The notes below the pieces were generated by a model. It ran no database searches. It had not been told where the DNA came from and was given only the letters and a program-made list of their open reading frames with translations. The position numbers and the translations under genes are program-made. DNA of 64,000 nucleotides from CAYRNY01 sp964425755 (lineage in GTDB: Bacteria > Chloroflexota > Anaerolineae > Aggregatilineales > Aggregatilineaceae), in NCBI GenBank assembly GCA_964425755.1, contig CAYRNY010000002.1, positions 248,001-312,000 of the forward strand. Reading direction: 5' to 3'. Position 1 is the first letter of the stretch; every line of letters begins with the position of its first letter. Shown piece after piece: positions 25,895 through 33,302 of the stretch.

Positions 25895-26179
25895 GACACC
25901 CCGCTTTAGCGGGGTGGGGAATAGCGCTTGCCTCCTTGCTGATTTTGCCTTGCCAACGAATGCCTATTATACTCCAACTTAATACGGTCGGTACTCACAA
26001 CGCCTAGCAGGAGCATAGCCTCAGGGCGCACCGATGCGGCTCTTTGACAACTTCAGATAGGCGGTTGCCAGCGGAAGGCGCTGGCGTAAAATCTGAACCG
26101 CACGCAAGAGAGAAACGTCTCCTGGGCCCGGACGGGGCCTTCAGGCGCTAACGTGGCCCGTTGGGGCGTGCGTCGCCTG
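25895..26179 (+). ncRNA. HEARO / IscB omega-RNA, solitary
   Basis: About 285 nt of structured, non-coding sequence that resembles the HEARO RNA (the omega-RNA of IscB nucleases). It opens with hairpin ACCCCGC-TTTA-GCGGGGT (25898-25915), followed by GGGGAAT. A central part has CATAGCCTCAGGGCGCACC and a CTTCAGATAGGCGGTTGCC core. TTCAGAT (26052-26058) can pair with ATCTGAA (26091-26097), while GCGGTT (26061-26066) can pair with AACCGC (26096-26101), a pseudoknot-like arrangement. GCCAGCG/CGCTGGC forms a nested hairpin, and CGCACGC (26099-26105) pairs with GCGTGCG (26166-26172). No IscB reading frame is present. The family assignment rests on remembered consensus, not on a covariance search. Confidence 0.72.
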
Positions 26180-26213
26180 AGAAGCTCCCCGCTTTAGCGG
26201 CGAGAGTCGTCAC
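25895..26213 (+). mobile_element. Non-autonomous IS200/IS605-like mini-element
   Basis: The element spans the omega-RNA and a right end, 26180-26213, that reads GAAGC, a hairpin with CCCCGCTTTAGCGG, then GAGAGTCGTCAC. This matches the usual subterminal-hairpin right ends of IS200/IS605 elements. The 14-base core CCCCGCTTTAGCGG occurs in the same orientation at both ends (25899-25912 and 26187-26200). No TnpA, TnpB or IscB gene lies inside, so mobility would need proteins supplied from elsewhere in the genome. It separates the nucleotidyltransferase and HEAT genes. Confidence 0.68.
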
Positions 26214-26250
26214 TATAACACGATCCCGCGTAGCACGATCGGCACGGCAT

Positions 26251-26259
26251 TGCTATACT
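26251..26259 (+). promoter_or_regulatory. Extended -10 element before HEAT gene
   Basis: TGCTATACT, about 78 nt upstream of the ATG at 26337. No convincing -35 hexamer. Confidence 0.4.
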
Positions 26260-26336
26260 GAACGCGGAGAGGACCGCGAACGTTTTTTGAGGCGGGCCCT
26301 GGCACATGGCCGGTAAGGCGAGGTGGAGTGCAAACC

Positions 26337-26597
26337 ATGCCAACGGCGACCGAACGCATGATCGCGTTTCACATTGCCCGGCTGAAGGACAAAAACCCTG
26401 AGGTGCGGCTCAAGTCGATTCGTGAGCTTGAACTGCTGAACGCGGTCGAGGCGTTCAGCGCATTGGAGGCGTTGTACCATAACGAGTCTGACCCGGCTGT
26501 CAAAGAGGCGGCGCGCAAACTGGGCGTGAAGCTGTTCAAGCAGCTGCGTTCCAGGGGGAGCCAGCAGGGGGGTGCGACGACCGAAGCAGAACCATGA
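26337..26597 (+). CDS. Small HEAT-repeat protein
   Basis: An 86-residue all-helical protein. NPEVRLKSIRELELLNAVEAFSALEALYHNESDPAVKEAARKLG reads as two HEAT-like helix pairs with the typical Pro/Asp and Ala/Arg positions. It has no enzymatic motif. HEAT repeats make protein-binding solenoids; the partner is unknown. GGTGGAG lies 8 nt before ATG 26337. A strong terminator follows, so the gene is a single-gene unit between the mobile element and valS. Confidence 0.75.
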   Translation: MPTATERMIAFHIARLKDKNPEVRLKSIRELELLNAVEAFSALEALYHNESDPAVKEAARKLGVKLFKQLRSRGSQQGGATTEAEP

Positions 26598-26640
26598 GGA
26601 AAGCGGGTTGCGTTTTCCACCCTGCAGCACACAGAAAGCG

Positions 26641-26676
26641 CCGGGGCCGATCGCTGCGATCGGCCCCGGTTTTCGC
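26641..26676. terminator. Strong terminator, perfect 13-bp stem
   Basis: CCGGGGCCGATCG pairs with CGATCGGCCCCGG around CTG, then TTTTCG on the plus strand. It can serve the HEAT gene and the convergent valS. Confidence 0.85.
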
Positions 26677-26702
26677 TTCGCGTTGTGTCCGCGCCAGGCG
26701 GA

Positions 26703-29342
26703 TTAACCGGCCAGCGCCGAAATGCGTTCTTCGATCGCTTCGCGGCTGGCGGTCAGCGTGGTGAGTTTGTCACGCTCGCGCTGGACGACTTCCGGCTTGG
26801 CCTTGTTGACGAAATTATCGTTCGCCAGCAGGCCCCGCGTGCGTTTGATTTGCTGGTCGAGCTCTTCCAGTTCTTTGGTCAAGCGCTCGCGTTCCGCAGC
26901 CAGATCGACCAGTTTCGCCAGCGGCAGATAGGCGGTCACGTCGGCAGCGACGATCGTGGCGGCTTGTTCGGGCATAGGATCGCTTGCGCCCAGTAATTCG
27001 ATCGTTTCGACATTGCACAGGCGCGAGAAAATGTCGCGGTGCGTGTCGACCAGGGCCGTATGCTCAGCGGCGTCGAACAGGGCAGTGATCCGGCGGCCCG
27101 GGTCGACGTCGTATTCGGCGCGTGCGTTGCGGATACCGCGCACGAGGTCCATCAGGATCGCGAACTCGGCCTCGATGTCGCCCGCGATCCAGCCCTTGTC
27201 GGCGCGCGGCCATTCGGCCAGGATGAGCGGGGTGTCATCCCCGGTGGGCATGTAGGACCAGATCTCCTCGGTGATGTACGGGATGTAGGGGTGTAGCAGG
27301 CGCAAGCCGTTTGTGATCACGTAAACCAGCACGTCGAGCGTGCGCTCGCGGGCGTCTTTGTCATCGCCGTAGAGCGCGTTCTTGCTGATCTCGATATACC
27401 AGTCCGCGAACTCTCCCCATAGGAACTCAAGGACCTGGCGGCCCGCCTCGCCGTACTGGTACGTGTCGAATAGGCGCTGCACGTTGGCGATCAGGCGGTG
27501 CAGGCGGCTGAGTATCCAGCGGTCGGGCAGGGTGAGCGCCTCACTGCCCGGTTCCGGGCGCGGCGAGTAGCCTTCCAGGTTGGAATGGATGAAACGCGCC
27601 ATCTGCCAGAGCTTGTTGCCAAAGTTGCGGCTGTACTCGATGCGGCTTTCGGCCAGGTTCATGTCATTGCCGGGCGAGCTGCCGGTCAGTAGCGTGAAAC
27701 GCAGCGCATCCGTGCCGTACTTGTCCACGATCTCCAGCGGGTCGATCACGTTACCGGCGGTCTTGCTCATCTTCTTGCCGTGCTCATCGCGCACAAGCCC
27801 GTGCAGGTAGACGGTGTGGAACGGGATGTCATCAGTGAACCACAACCCGAACATGATCATCCGCGCGACCCAGAAGAACAGGATGTCGTACCCGGTTTCC
27901 ATGATGTCGGTCGGGTAGTAGCGTTCGAGATCGGGCGTCTGGTCCGGCCAGCCAAGCGTGCTGAAAGGCCACAGACCGGAACTGAACCACGTATCCAGCA
28001 CGTCGGGGTCCTGCTCGATGCGCGTGCTGCTGCAATGCGCGCAGCGGTCCGGGTCTTCGCGCGCGACGGTGATCTCGCCGCAGTCCTGGCAGTGCCAGGC
28101 CGGGATGCGGTGGCCCCACCAAAGCTGGCGGCTGATGCACCAGTCCTGGATGTTCTCCATCCAGTTGAAGTACACGCGCTTGAAGTGTTCCGGCACGATT
28201 GCGATGCGCCCGTTGCGCACGGCCTCGATCGCTTTGTCGGCCAGCGGCTGTATCTGCACGAACCATTGTGTGCTGACCAGCGGCTCGATCACTTCGCCGC
28301 CGCGCTGCGAACGGGGCACGACGTGTGTGTGCCGTTCGACCTTGACGGTCAGGCCAGCGGCTTCCATGTCTGCCCACAACTTCTTGCGTGCTTCAAAACG
28401 GTCCAGCCCGGCATAGGGGCCGGCGTTTTCGTTGAGTGTGGCGTCACGGTTCATGATGTTGACGATCTCAAGCCCGTGACGCTCACCGATCTCGTAGTCG
28501 TTTGGGTCGTGCCCGGGCGTGATCTTGAGCGCACCGGTGCCGAATTCACGGTCGACGTATTCGTCCGCGATCACCGGGATGCGACGGTTCAAGATCGGGA
28601 CCAGTGCATGTTTGCCGATCATGTCCTTATAGCGCTCGTCCTGCGGGTGCACGGCCACCGCAGTGTCACCGAGGATTGTCTCCGGTCGCGTGGTGGCAAC
28701 GGGAATGCTGCCGCCGTCCTCAAGGGGATAGTTGAAGTAGTACAAATACCCTTTTTCTGGCTCGCGATCCACTTCGAGATCGCTGACGGCGGTCTGCAGG
28801 CCCGGCGACCAGTTGATCAGGCGCGGACCGCGATAGATCAGTCCCTGTTCCCAGAGCGTGACGAATGCCTCGCGCACGGCACGCGACAGCCCTTCGTCAA
28901 GCGTGAAGCGCTCGCGATCCCAGTCGCAGCTTGCGCCCATGCGGCGCAATTGCTGGACGATCCGCCCGCCTTTTTCGCGTTTCCACTGCCAGGTACGGCG
29001 TAAGAATTCCTCGCGCCCGATTTCGACGCGGCTCGTACCCTGGCTGCGCAGCATGTTCTCAACTTGAAGCTGCGTGGCGATGCCGGCGTGGTCCGTGCCG
29101 GGCACCCACAATGCCGCTTTGCCGCGCATGCGCTCGTAGCGGATCATCAGGTCCTCCAGGCTGACGAACATGGCGTGGCCGTTGTGCAGCGCGCCGGTCA
29201 CGTTGGGCGGCGGGATGCTGATCACGAACGGTTCAGCGTCGGGGTGTACTTCCGGCTTAAACCAGCCGTTTGTTTCCCACCATTCGTAAAGGCGGGGTTC
29301 GGCTTGCGCGAAGTCGAACGTCTTGGGCATTTCTTTGCTCAT
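26703..29342 (-). CDS. valS: Valyl-tRNA synthetase
   Basis: An 879-residue class I synthetase. The HIGH motif appears as PNVTGALHNGHAM and KMSKS as KKMSKTAGNV. A zinc-binding segment CQDCGEITVAREDPDRCAHC fits ValS of this type. Residues about 810-879 form the C-terminal coiled coil (LVDLAAERERLTKELEELDQ) that contacts tRNA-Val. It charges tRNA-Val and edits mischarged Thr. ATG 29342 is chosen because earlier codons add an untypical tail; ATG 29330 is possible. A tRNA-Val T-box leader lies 5' of the upstream methyltransferase gene. Confidence 0.97.
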   Translation of the reverse strand: MSKEMPKTFDFAQAEPRLYEWWETNGWFKPEVHPDAEPFVISIPPPNVTGALHNGHAMFVSLEDLMIRYERMRGKAALWVPGTDHAGIATQLQVENMLRSQGTSRVEIGREEFLRRTWQWKREKGGRIVQQLRRMGASCDWDRERFTLDEGLSRAVREAFVTLWEQGLIYRGPRLINWSPGLQTAVSDLEVDREPEKGYLYYFNYPLEDGGSIPVATTRPETILGDTAVAVHPQDERYKDMIGKHALVPILNRRIPVIADEYVDREFGTGALKITPGHDPNDYEIGERHGLEIVNIMNRDATLNENAGPYAGLDRFEARKKLWADMEAAGLTVKVERHTHVVPRSQRGGEVIEPLVSTQWFVQIQPLADKAIEAVRNGRIAIVPEHFKRVYFNWMENIQDWCISRQLWWGHRIPAWHCQDCGEITVAREDPDRCAHCSSTRIEQDPDVLDTWFSSGLWPFSTLGWPDQTPDLERYYPTDIMETGYDILFFWVARMIMFGLWFTDDIPFHTVYLHGLVRDEHGKKMSKTAGNVIDPLEIVDKYGTDALRFTLLTGSSPGNDMNLAESRIEYSRNFGNKLWQMARFIHSNLEGYSPRPEPGSEALTLPDRWILSRLHRLIANVQRLFDTYQYGEAGRQVLEFLWGEFADWYIEISKNALYGDDKDARERTLDVLVYVITNGLRLLHPYIPYITEEIWSYMPTGDDTPLILAEWPRADKGWIAGDIEAEFAILMDLVRGIRNARAEYDVDPGRRITALFDAAEHTALVDTHRDIFSRLCNVETIELLGASDPMPEQAATIVAADVTAYLPLAKLVDLAAERERLTKELEELDQQIKRTRGLLANDNFVNKAKPEVVQRERDKLTTLTASREAIEERISALAG

Positions 29343-29521
29343 GAGCTGCTGTTTCCTCGCTGCTGTTGTGTCTGGCTCAACATTGTTGTGTTGTGCAAAA
29401 ATGGATGCCAGGCGGGGCGAGATGATCCCGGCCCACCAGTGAACCCGGTTGGTGTGCGTTGTATACGCCGTCTGCGACAAGTGACATAGCCGATCACCTC
29501 GCTCTCCACTGCTCGCTGTTG

Positions 29522-29557
29522 CGCGTCCGGGGCGGGCGCAGATTTACCCCGGACGCG
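29522..29557. repeat. Perfect 11-bp inverted repeat at methyltransferase stop
   Basis: CGCGTCCGGGG and CCCCGGACGCG flank a 14 nt loop that contains the methyltransferase stop codon. There is no T-tract. It may stabilise or partly terminate the transcript before valS. Confidence 0.5.
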
Positions 29558-30311
29558 TCGCGGTCATCAGGATTTCCCAGCGATCGCGCTGCGCCTGGAA
29601 GTTTTCAAAGCCGATTTCGGACAACACGACTTCGACTTCGGCAGGCGTCAGGGCGCGGAAGACGACCGGGCGTTTGGTGACGCGGTACAACTCGTCCTGC
29701 CCGCGCACGACGAATGTGTTGACCGTGACTGTGACCGGTGGCCCCTCGTCCCAATCCCAGATATCGAACGTGATGATCTGTTCTTGCGGCTCGTCATGCA
29801 CGCGCCCCGGCCAGAAGCGCGGGCGATCTTCCAGCAACAACTCAAAGTCGCGCATGCCCACGAGCAGCAGGCCGCCAGGACGCAGCAACTCGTAGAAGAT
29901 GAGCAGCGTTTCCTCGATCTGTTCGTCATGAATGAGATGTGGGATCGAGCTGCCTTTGGTCAGCACGGCGTCGAACGGCCCTTTGACCGAGTTATGCAGG
30001 TTTTGGAAGTCCGACTGCACAAAAGTGATCTTATCCGCGACGCCATATTGCGCGGCGTTCTGCTTGGCGCGCTCCAGAATGCCCGCGCTGGGATCGGCAG
30101 CGGTGACCGTGTAACCAAGCTGGGCCAACGCGATCGCTTGCGTGCCGGGACCGCAGGACGCGTCCAGCACGGTCTGGACGTTGTGATCGCGGAAGAAACG
30201 GCGCAGGTTCAGCCCTTCGCGTTGAAGTTGGGCGTCCCAATCGCGGTACCAGAAATGGTAGTCGTCCGCGATATCGTCATAAAAACGCGCTATGTCATTG
30301 GTGTGTGTCAT
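29544..30311 (-). CDS. Class I SAM-dependent methyltransferase
   Basis: A 255-residue Rossmann methyltransferase. Motif I is VLDASCGPGTQAIALA (SAM-binding Gly loop), motif II is TAADPSAG and motif IV is FDAVLTKGSSIPHL. It resembles glycine/sarcosine N-methyltransferase-like proteins, with a beta-rich C-terminal half (TVTVNTFVVRG). The substrate is unknown. It is the first gene after the Val T-box and precedes valS by 201 nt, so its expression should rise under valine or tRNA-Val limitation. The ribosome site is weak. Confidence 0.88.
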   Translation of the reverse strand: MTHTNDIARFYDDIADDYHFWYRDWDAQLQREGLNLRRFFRDHNVQTVLDASCGPGTQAIALAQLGYTVTAADPSAGILERAKQNAAQYGVADKITFVQSDFQNLHNSVKGPFDAVLTKGSSIPHLIHDEQIEETLLIFYELLRPGGLLLVGMRDFELLLEDRPRFWPGRVHDEPQEQIITFDIWDWDEGPPVTVTVNTFVVRGQDELYRVTKRPVVFRALTPAEVEVVLSEIGFENFQAQRDRWEILMTATRPG

Positions 30312-30328
30312 GGTCCGTATGCCTGTGC

Positions 30329-30614
30329 AAAATAAAACGCCCTTTCGCCTGCAAAGGACGAAAGAGCGCGATCTTCCGTGGTACCACCTTCGTTCCTGAC
30401 CGGATTCCGATCAGGCACTCGTGACGCGATAACGGGCGTAACCGGGCACGCTTACTGGGCCGGAGCCGTTCGGCGAACCAACTTAGGAGCGACCTTCCGC
30501 GGGGCCCACTGCGCAGGCTTTCAGCCTGGTGACCTGCGCTCTCTAGCAGCGGCAGGACCGCGTACTCCTCTCCCTCACCGTTGTTCAGGTCGGTATGTGT
30601 CGGTTTGTGAATTG
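30329..30614 (-). promoter_or_regulatory. T-box riboswitch, valine specifier GUC
   Basis: The leftward leader has the hallmarks of a tRNA-sensing T-box. The T-box sequence GGTGGTACCACG lies at 30377-30388. A terminator of 10 bp (CGCTCTTTCG with CGAAAGGGCG) and TTTTATTTT follows at 30329-30368. In Stem I the motifs GAGGAGTA, AGAGAG and CTCCTAAGT are recognisable, and the codon directly before GCTCCTAAGT is GTC (30491-30493), a valine codon. Uncharged tRNA-Val should stabilise the antiterminator and allow transcription of the methyltransferase and valS. Specifier placement is by analogy with known leaders. Confidence 0.88.
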
Positions 30615-30619
30615 GGACC

Positions 30620-30649
30620 AGTATATCACGCGGCGCGGAAGAGCGTCAA
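30620..30649 (-). promoter_or_regulatory. Promoter of the T-box operon
   Basis: TTGACG (30644-30649) and TATACT (30620-30625) are 18 nt apart on the minus strand, with a TGA extension before the -10. It fits a transcript start near 30613. Confidence 0.75.
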
Positions 30650-30666
30650 CGGTGGGCCCAGCGCCG

Positions 30667-31239
30667 TCAGTGGATGAGCCACGTCTCGACCCAGTCTATC
30701 GACAGCATGCCCGCCAGCGCGATCAGCGTTGACTGGATCGATTTGCCCGCGAAGGTCGCGCCGAGAAAATGGACGAGGGGCATACGTCCCGCCCCGGCAA
30801 ACAGCCCGGCCAGATCGAAAAACGGGTTGGGAACGACGCTGAGAGCGAAAATCGTCAGCAACCCATTCCTGCGCATCCAGCGATTGATCCGGGCCGCAAT
30901 GCGCGAGTCTTCCGAGGCGCCGATGCCACTGTACCCGGTCAGGTAGCCTGTGATCTCGCCCAGCGTAGCGCCGGCGGCACCCGCAACGCCGACCAGCAGC
31001 GGGTTCAGCGAGTGACCGAGCGCGAACACGACGATGAGGCCGGGTGCAGGCAGGATCAGCGTGGCATTGCTGAGCAACATGGCGAGAAACGCCCCAATGT
31101 AACCGAACGCGTCAAATCTTCCCAGGCGGTCGCGGTAAACCATGATTCCAATTGTGATCGCTACGACCACCAACAACGCCGCAATACGTGCGAAGATGTT
31201 TGGTGGGTTCGTTTCGGGGTCTGTTGGCGTGTCAAGCAT
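30667..31239 (-). CDS. VTT-domain (DedA/TVP38-like) membrane protein
   Basis: A 190-residue polytopic protein with about five membrane segments. The segment GAAGATLGEITGYLTGYSG carries the Gly-rich, Glu-containing reentrant motif of the VTT (SNARE-associated) family, and SVVPNPFFDLAGLFAGAGRM the conserved Pro-Asn/Asp region of the second half. DedA/TVP38 relatives act as lipid scramblases or support undecaprenyl phosphate recycling; which applies here is unknown. It starts 36 nt after the uridine kinase gene and is likely co-transcribed with it. Confidence 0.82.
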   Translation of the reverse strand: MLDTPTDPETNPPNIFARIAALLVVVAITIGIMVYRDRLGRFDAFGYIGAFLAMLLSNATLILPAPGLIVVFALGHSLNPLLVGVAGAAGATLGEITGYLTGYSGIGASEDSRIAARINRWMRRNGLLTIFALSVVPNPFFDLAGLFAGAGRMPLVHFLGATFAGKSIQSTLIALAGMLSIDWVETWLIH

Positions 31240-31275
31240 AGCGCGCGCCTCAACTAGATTCCGGCATGGTAGGGG

Positions 31276-31947
31276 TTAGCGTCGCGGTAGGGTGGGCCGT
31301 TGGTCCGGGTTTTCAAGCATGTTACGGATCCGCGCCGCCACTATATCGATTGCGACAACGTTATGCCCACCTTCGGGAATGATCACGTCGGCATAACGTT
31401 TACTTGGTTCGACAAAGTCCAGATGCATCGGGCGGACGCTGTGCAAGTATTGTTCAATCACGGAATTGACTGTGCGTCCGCGTTCGTCAATGTCACGTTT
31501 TAAGCGGCGAATGAAGCGAATGTCCGCTGCAGTGTCTACAAAGATACGCACGTCGAAGAGACTGCGCAAGTCCGGCTCGGCAAAAATGAGGATCCCCTCG
31601 ACCAGGACGATCGGTTGAGGTTTGACGATGCGGACCTCATTGGTGCGGCAGTAGGTGGTGAAGTCGTATACGGGCACCGGGACGGATCGTCCCTGTTTGA
31701 GCTGTTTGATATGGTCGATCAACAGCTCCGTCTCAAGAGCATCCGGATGGTCGAAGTTGATAACATCTGTGTGCAGATGGGGGATGTCGCGAATGTCTTT
31801 GTAGTACGCATCGTGGGCCAGATAGGCGATGTGGTCCGTGCCAACACGTTCCAGGATCGCGTTTGAGACGGTCGTTTTGCCGGAACCGGAGCCGCCCGCA
31901 ACGCCAATCGTGACGACAGGGGTGATTGTCCCTGAGAGGTCGGACAT
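31276..31947 (-). CDS. udk: Uridine kinase
   Basis: A 223-residue P-loop kinase. Walker A is GGSGSGKTT; HDAYYKDIRDI and NFDHPDALETELL match the uridine/cytidine kinase nucleoside-binding region; IVLVEGILIF is the Walker B strand, and RFIRRLKRDIDERGR the lid. It phosphorylates uridine or cytidine in pyrimidine salvage. The ribosome site is GAGGACGAGGGC before ATG 31947. It lies downstream of tRNA-Thr, separated by a likely terminator. Confidence 0.94.
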   Translation of the reverse strand: MSDLSGTITPVVTIGVAGGSGSGKTTVSNAILERVGTDHIAYLAHDAYYKDIRDIPHLHTDVINFDHPDALETELLIDHIKQLKQGRSVPVPVYDFTTYCRTNEVRIVKPQPIVLVEGILIFAEPDLRSLFDVRIFVDTAADIRFIRRLKRDIDERGRTVNSVIEQYLHSVRPMHLDFVEPSKRYADVIIPEGGHNVVAIDIVAARIRNMLENPDQRPTLPRR

Positions 31948-31970
31948 AAGGTTGCCCTCGTCCTCATAAA

Positions 31971-32001
31971 AGAAAAGCCCGCAGCCTTGAAGAACTGGGG
32001 C
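31971..32001 (-). terminator. Terminator after tRNA-Thr
   Basis: On the minus strand GCCCCAG pairs with CTGCGGGC (one bulge) across a 10 nt loop, followed by TTTTCTTTT. It separates the tRNA from udk. Confidence 0.6.
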
Positions 32002-32014
32002 GTCGTACCGTAGG

Positions 32015-32087
32015 AGCCACCCAAGGGAGTTGAACCCTTAACCTAACGCTTACGAAGCGTTTGCTCTGCCGATTGAGCTAGGGTGGC
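32015..32087 (-). tRNA. tRNA-Thr (anticodon CGT)
   Basis: A complete 73-nt cloverleaf. The acceptor is GCCACCC/GGGTGGC, the D stem GCTC/GAGC, the anticodon stem AACGC/GCGTT with loop TTCGTAA (anticodon CGT, decoding ACG), and the T arm AAGGG/CCCTT with TTCAACT. The discriminator is T, and the 3' CCA is not encoded (the gene continues CCTA), so it must be added by CCA transferase. Confidence 0.95.
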
Positions 32088-32099
32088 GTTGCTGGAGGC

Positions 32100-32128
32100 A
32101 TTATAGCAACGCGGGCGGTAGATGACAA
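32100..32128 (-). promoter_or_regulatory. Promoter of tRNA-Thr
   Basis: TTGTCA (32123-32128) and TATAAT (32100-32105) with 17 nt spacing and a TGC extension, 13 nt upstream of the tRNA. It is the best promoter match in the window. Confidence 0.85.
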
Positions 32129-32231
32129 GAGCGAATTTTAGCAGTCTTTGGAACTCAACCGCTGTTCCAGTATTTGTGCTTTCTTGCGCAAATCTGATAC
32201 CTTCGTCTGGGAGAGTGCTAGGCAGTCCCGC

Positions 32232-32237
32232 TATAAT
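32232..32237 (+). promoter_or_regulatory. -10 element upstream of FemAB-like gene
   Basis: A TATAAT hexamer about 46 nt upstream of the start. No clear -35 is seen. It is back-to-back with the tRNA promoter. Confidence 0.45.
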
Positions 32238-32282
32238 CAAGACGATTGTGCACCTGTGAGTATACTCAACCTGTAGGGGATG

Positions 32283-33299
32283 ATGGTGAAAATCACGTTG
32301 TATAACGACCAGTCGATCTTCGACGACTGTTGTGATGACTGGCGCGAGTTGTTGGAAAACAGCACCGCGAACCAGGTCTTTCTGACCTGTGAATGGCAGT
32401 CCGCCTGGTGGGAAGCGTACCATCCGGGTATGCTATGGGTGCTGGTAGTCGAGGACGAAGAGTCCGGGCAATGGCAAGGAATCGCGCCCTGGTTCATCAG
32501 CCGGGGGGATGATGGGCGGCGCGTCGTACGTACGATCGGCTGCGTGGACGTGACGGACTACCTGGATATTATCGTCCGGCGCGGCATGGAGGATGCGGTT
32601 TACGAGGCCCTGTTGGGGTGGCTGGCCGAACACCAGGGCGATTATGACGACGTGCAGTTGTGCAACATTCCCCAGCATTCACCCGTGCTTGAGCGCTTGC
32701 CTGCCCTGGCAGAAAGTTATGGGCTTGCAACTGAAAAACGGTTGCAGGATGTTTGCCCGGTGGTGAAACTGCCGGACAGCTTCATCGATTATGTGAACGG
32801 GCTGGACAAGAAGAACCGGCACGAACTGCGTCGTAAGCTGCGCCGCGCGGCGGGATCGACGGCGTGGTACATCGTCGGACCGGAGCATGATCTCGACGCG
32901 GAGCTGGGGCGGTTCCTCACGTTGATGGCGGAGAGCAGCGAGGAAAAGGCCGCGTTTCTGGAGGACGAGCGAAACCGGCGTTTCTTTGAGGTGGTCATCC
33001 CGAAGATGGCCGCGTGTGGGTGGTTGCAGTTGGCGTTCCTGACGGTGGGTGATGATCCAGCGGCGGCATATCTGAATTTTGAATATGACAACCGCGTGCT
33101 CGTGTATAACTCCGGGCATGCGGCGGACGAGTACGGGCACCTGAGTCCGGGGATCGTGTTGTTGGGGCGGTTGATCGAGCACGCAATCGAGCAGGGACGG
33201 AGCGAATTCGACTTTTTGCGCGGCGACGAACCGTACAAGTACGACATGGGCGGCCAGGATATCAATGTCTATCAACTGCGGATCGCGCCTGAGGAGTAG
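32283..33299 (+). CDS. GNAT-fold acyl transferase, FemAB/BioF2-like
   Basis: A 338-residue protein of the Acetyltransf_6 (CelD/BcsL, FemAB-like) group. Typical segments are FLTCEWQSAWWEAY near the N-terminus, the basic helix GLDKKNRHELRRKLRRA in the middle, and FDFLRGDEPYKYDMG near the end. Relatives act in exopolysaccharide or cell-wall modification, or transfer aminoacyl groups. ATG 32283 and GTG 32286 are both possible given AGGGGA at 32275-32280. Its stop is 3 nt before the GT4 gene, so both are probably translated from one mRNA and act on the same glycan or glycolipid (inference). Confidence 0.85.
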   Translation: MVKITLYNDQSIFDDCCDDWRELLENSTANQVFLTCEWQSAWWEAYHPGMLWVLVVEDEESGQWQGIAPWFISRGDDGRRVVRTIGCVDVTDYLDIIVRRGMEDAVYEALLGWLAEHQGDYDDVQLCNIPQHSPVLERLPALAESYGLATEKRLQDVCPVVKLPDSFIDYVNGLDKKNRHELRRKLRRAAGSTAWYIVGPEHDLDAELGRFLTLMAESSEEKAAFLEDERNRRFFEVVIPKMAACGWLQLAFLTVGDDPAAAYLNFEYDNRVLVYNSGHAADEYGHLSPGIVLLGRLIEHAIEQGRSEFDFLRGDEPYKYDMGGQDINVYQLRIAPEE

Positions 33300-33302
33300 G
33301 GG

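Noticed and set aside
26180..26213. Right end as part of a TnpB element with its own reRNA
   Set aside because: No TnpB remnant is present, and the upstream RNA resembles the HEARO/IscB type with the guide at the 5' side.
27780..29003. A 407-codon open frame antisense to valS
   Set aside because: It mirrors valS codon structure, has no ribosome site and no recognisable domain; long antisense frames are expected in GC-rich genes.
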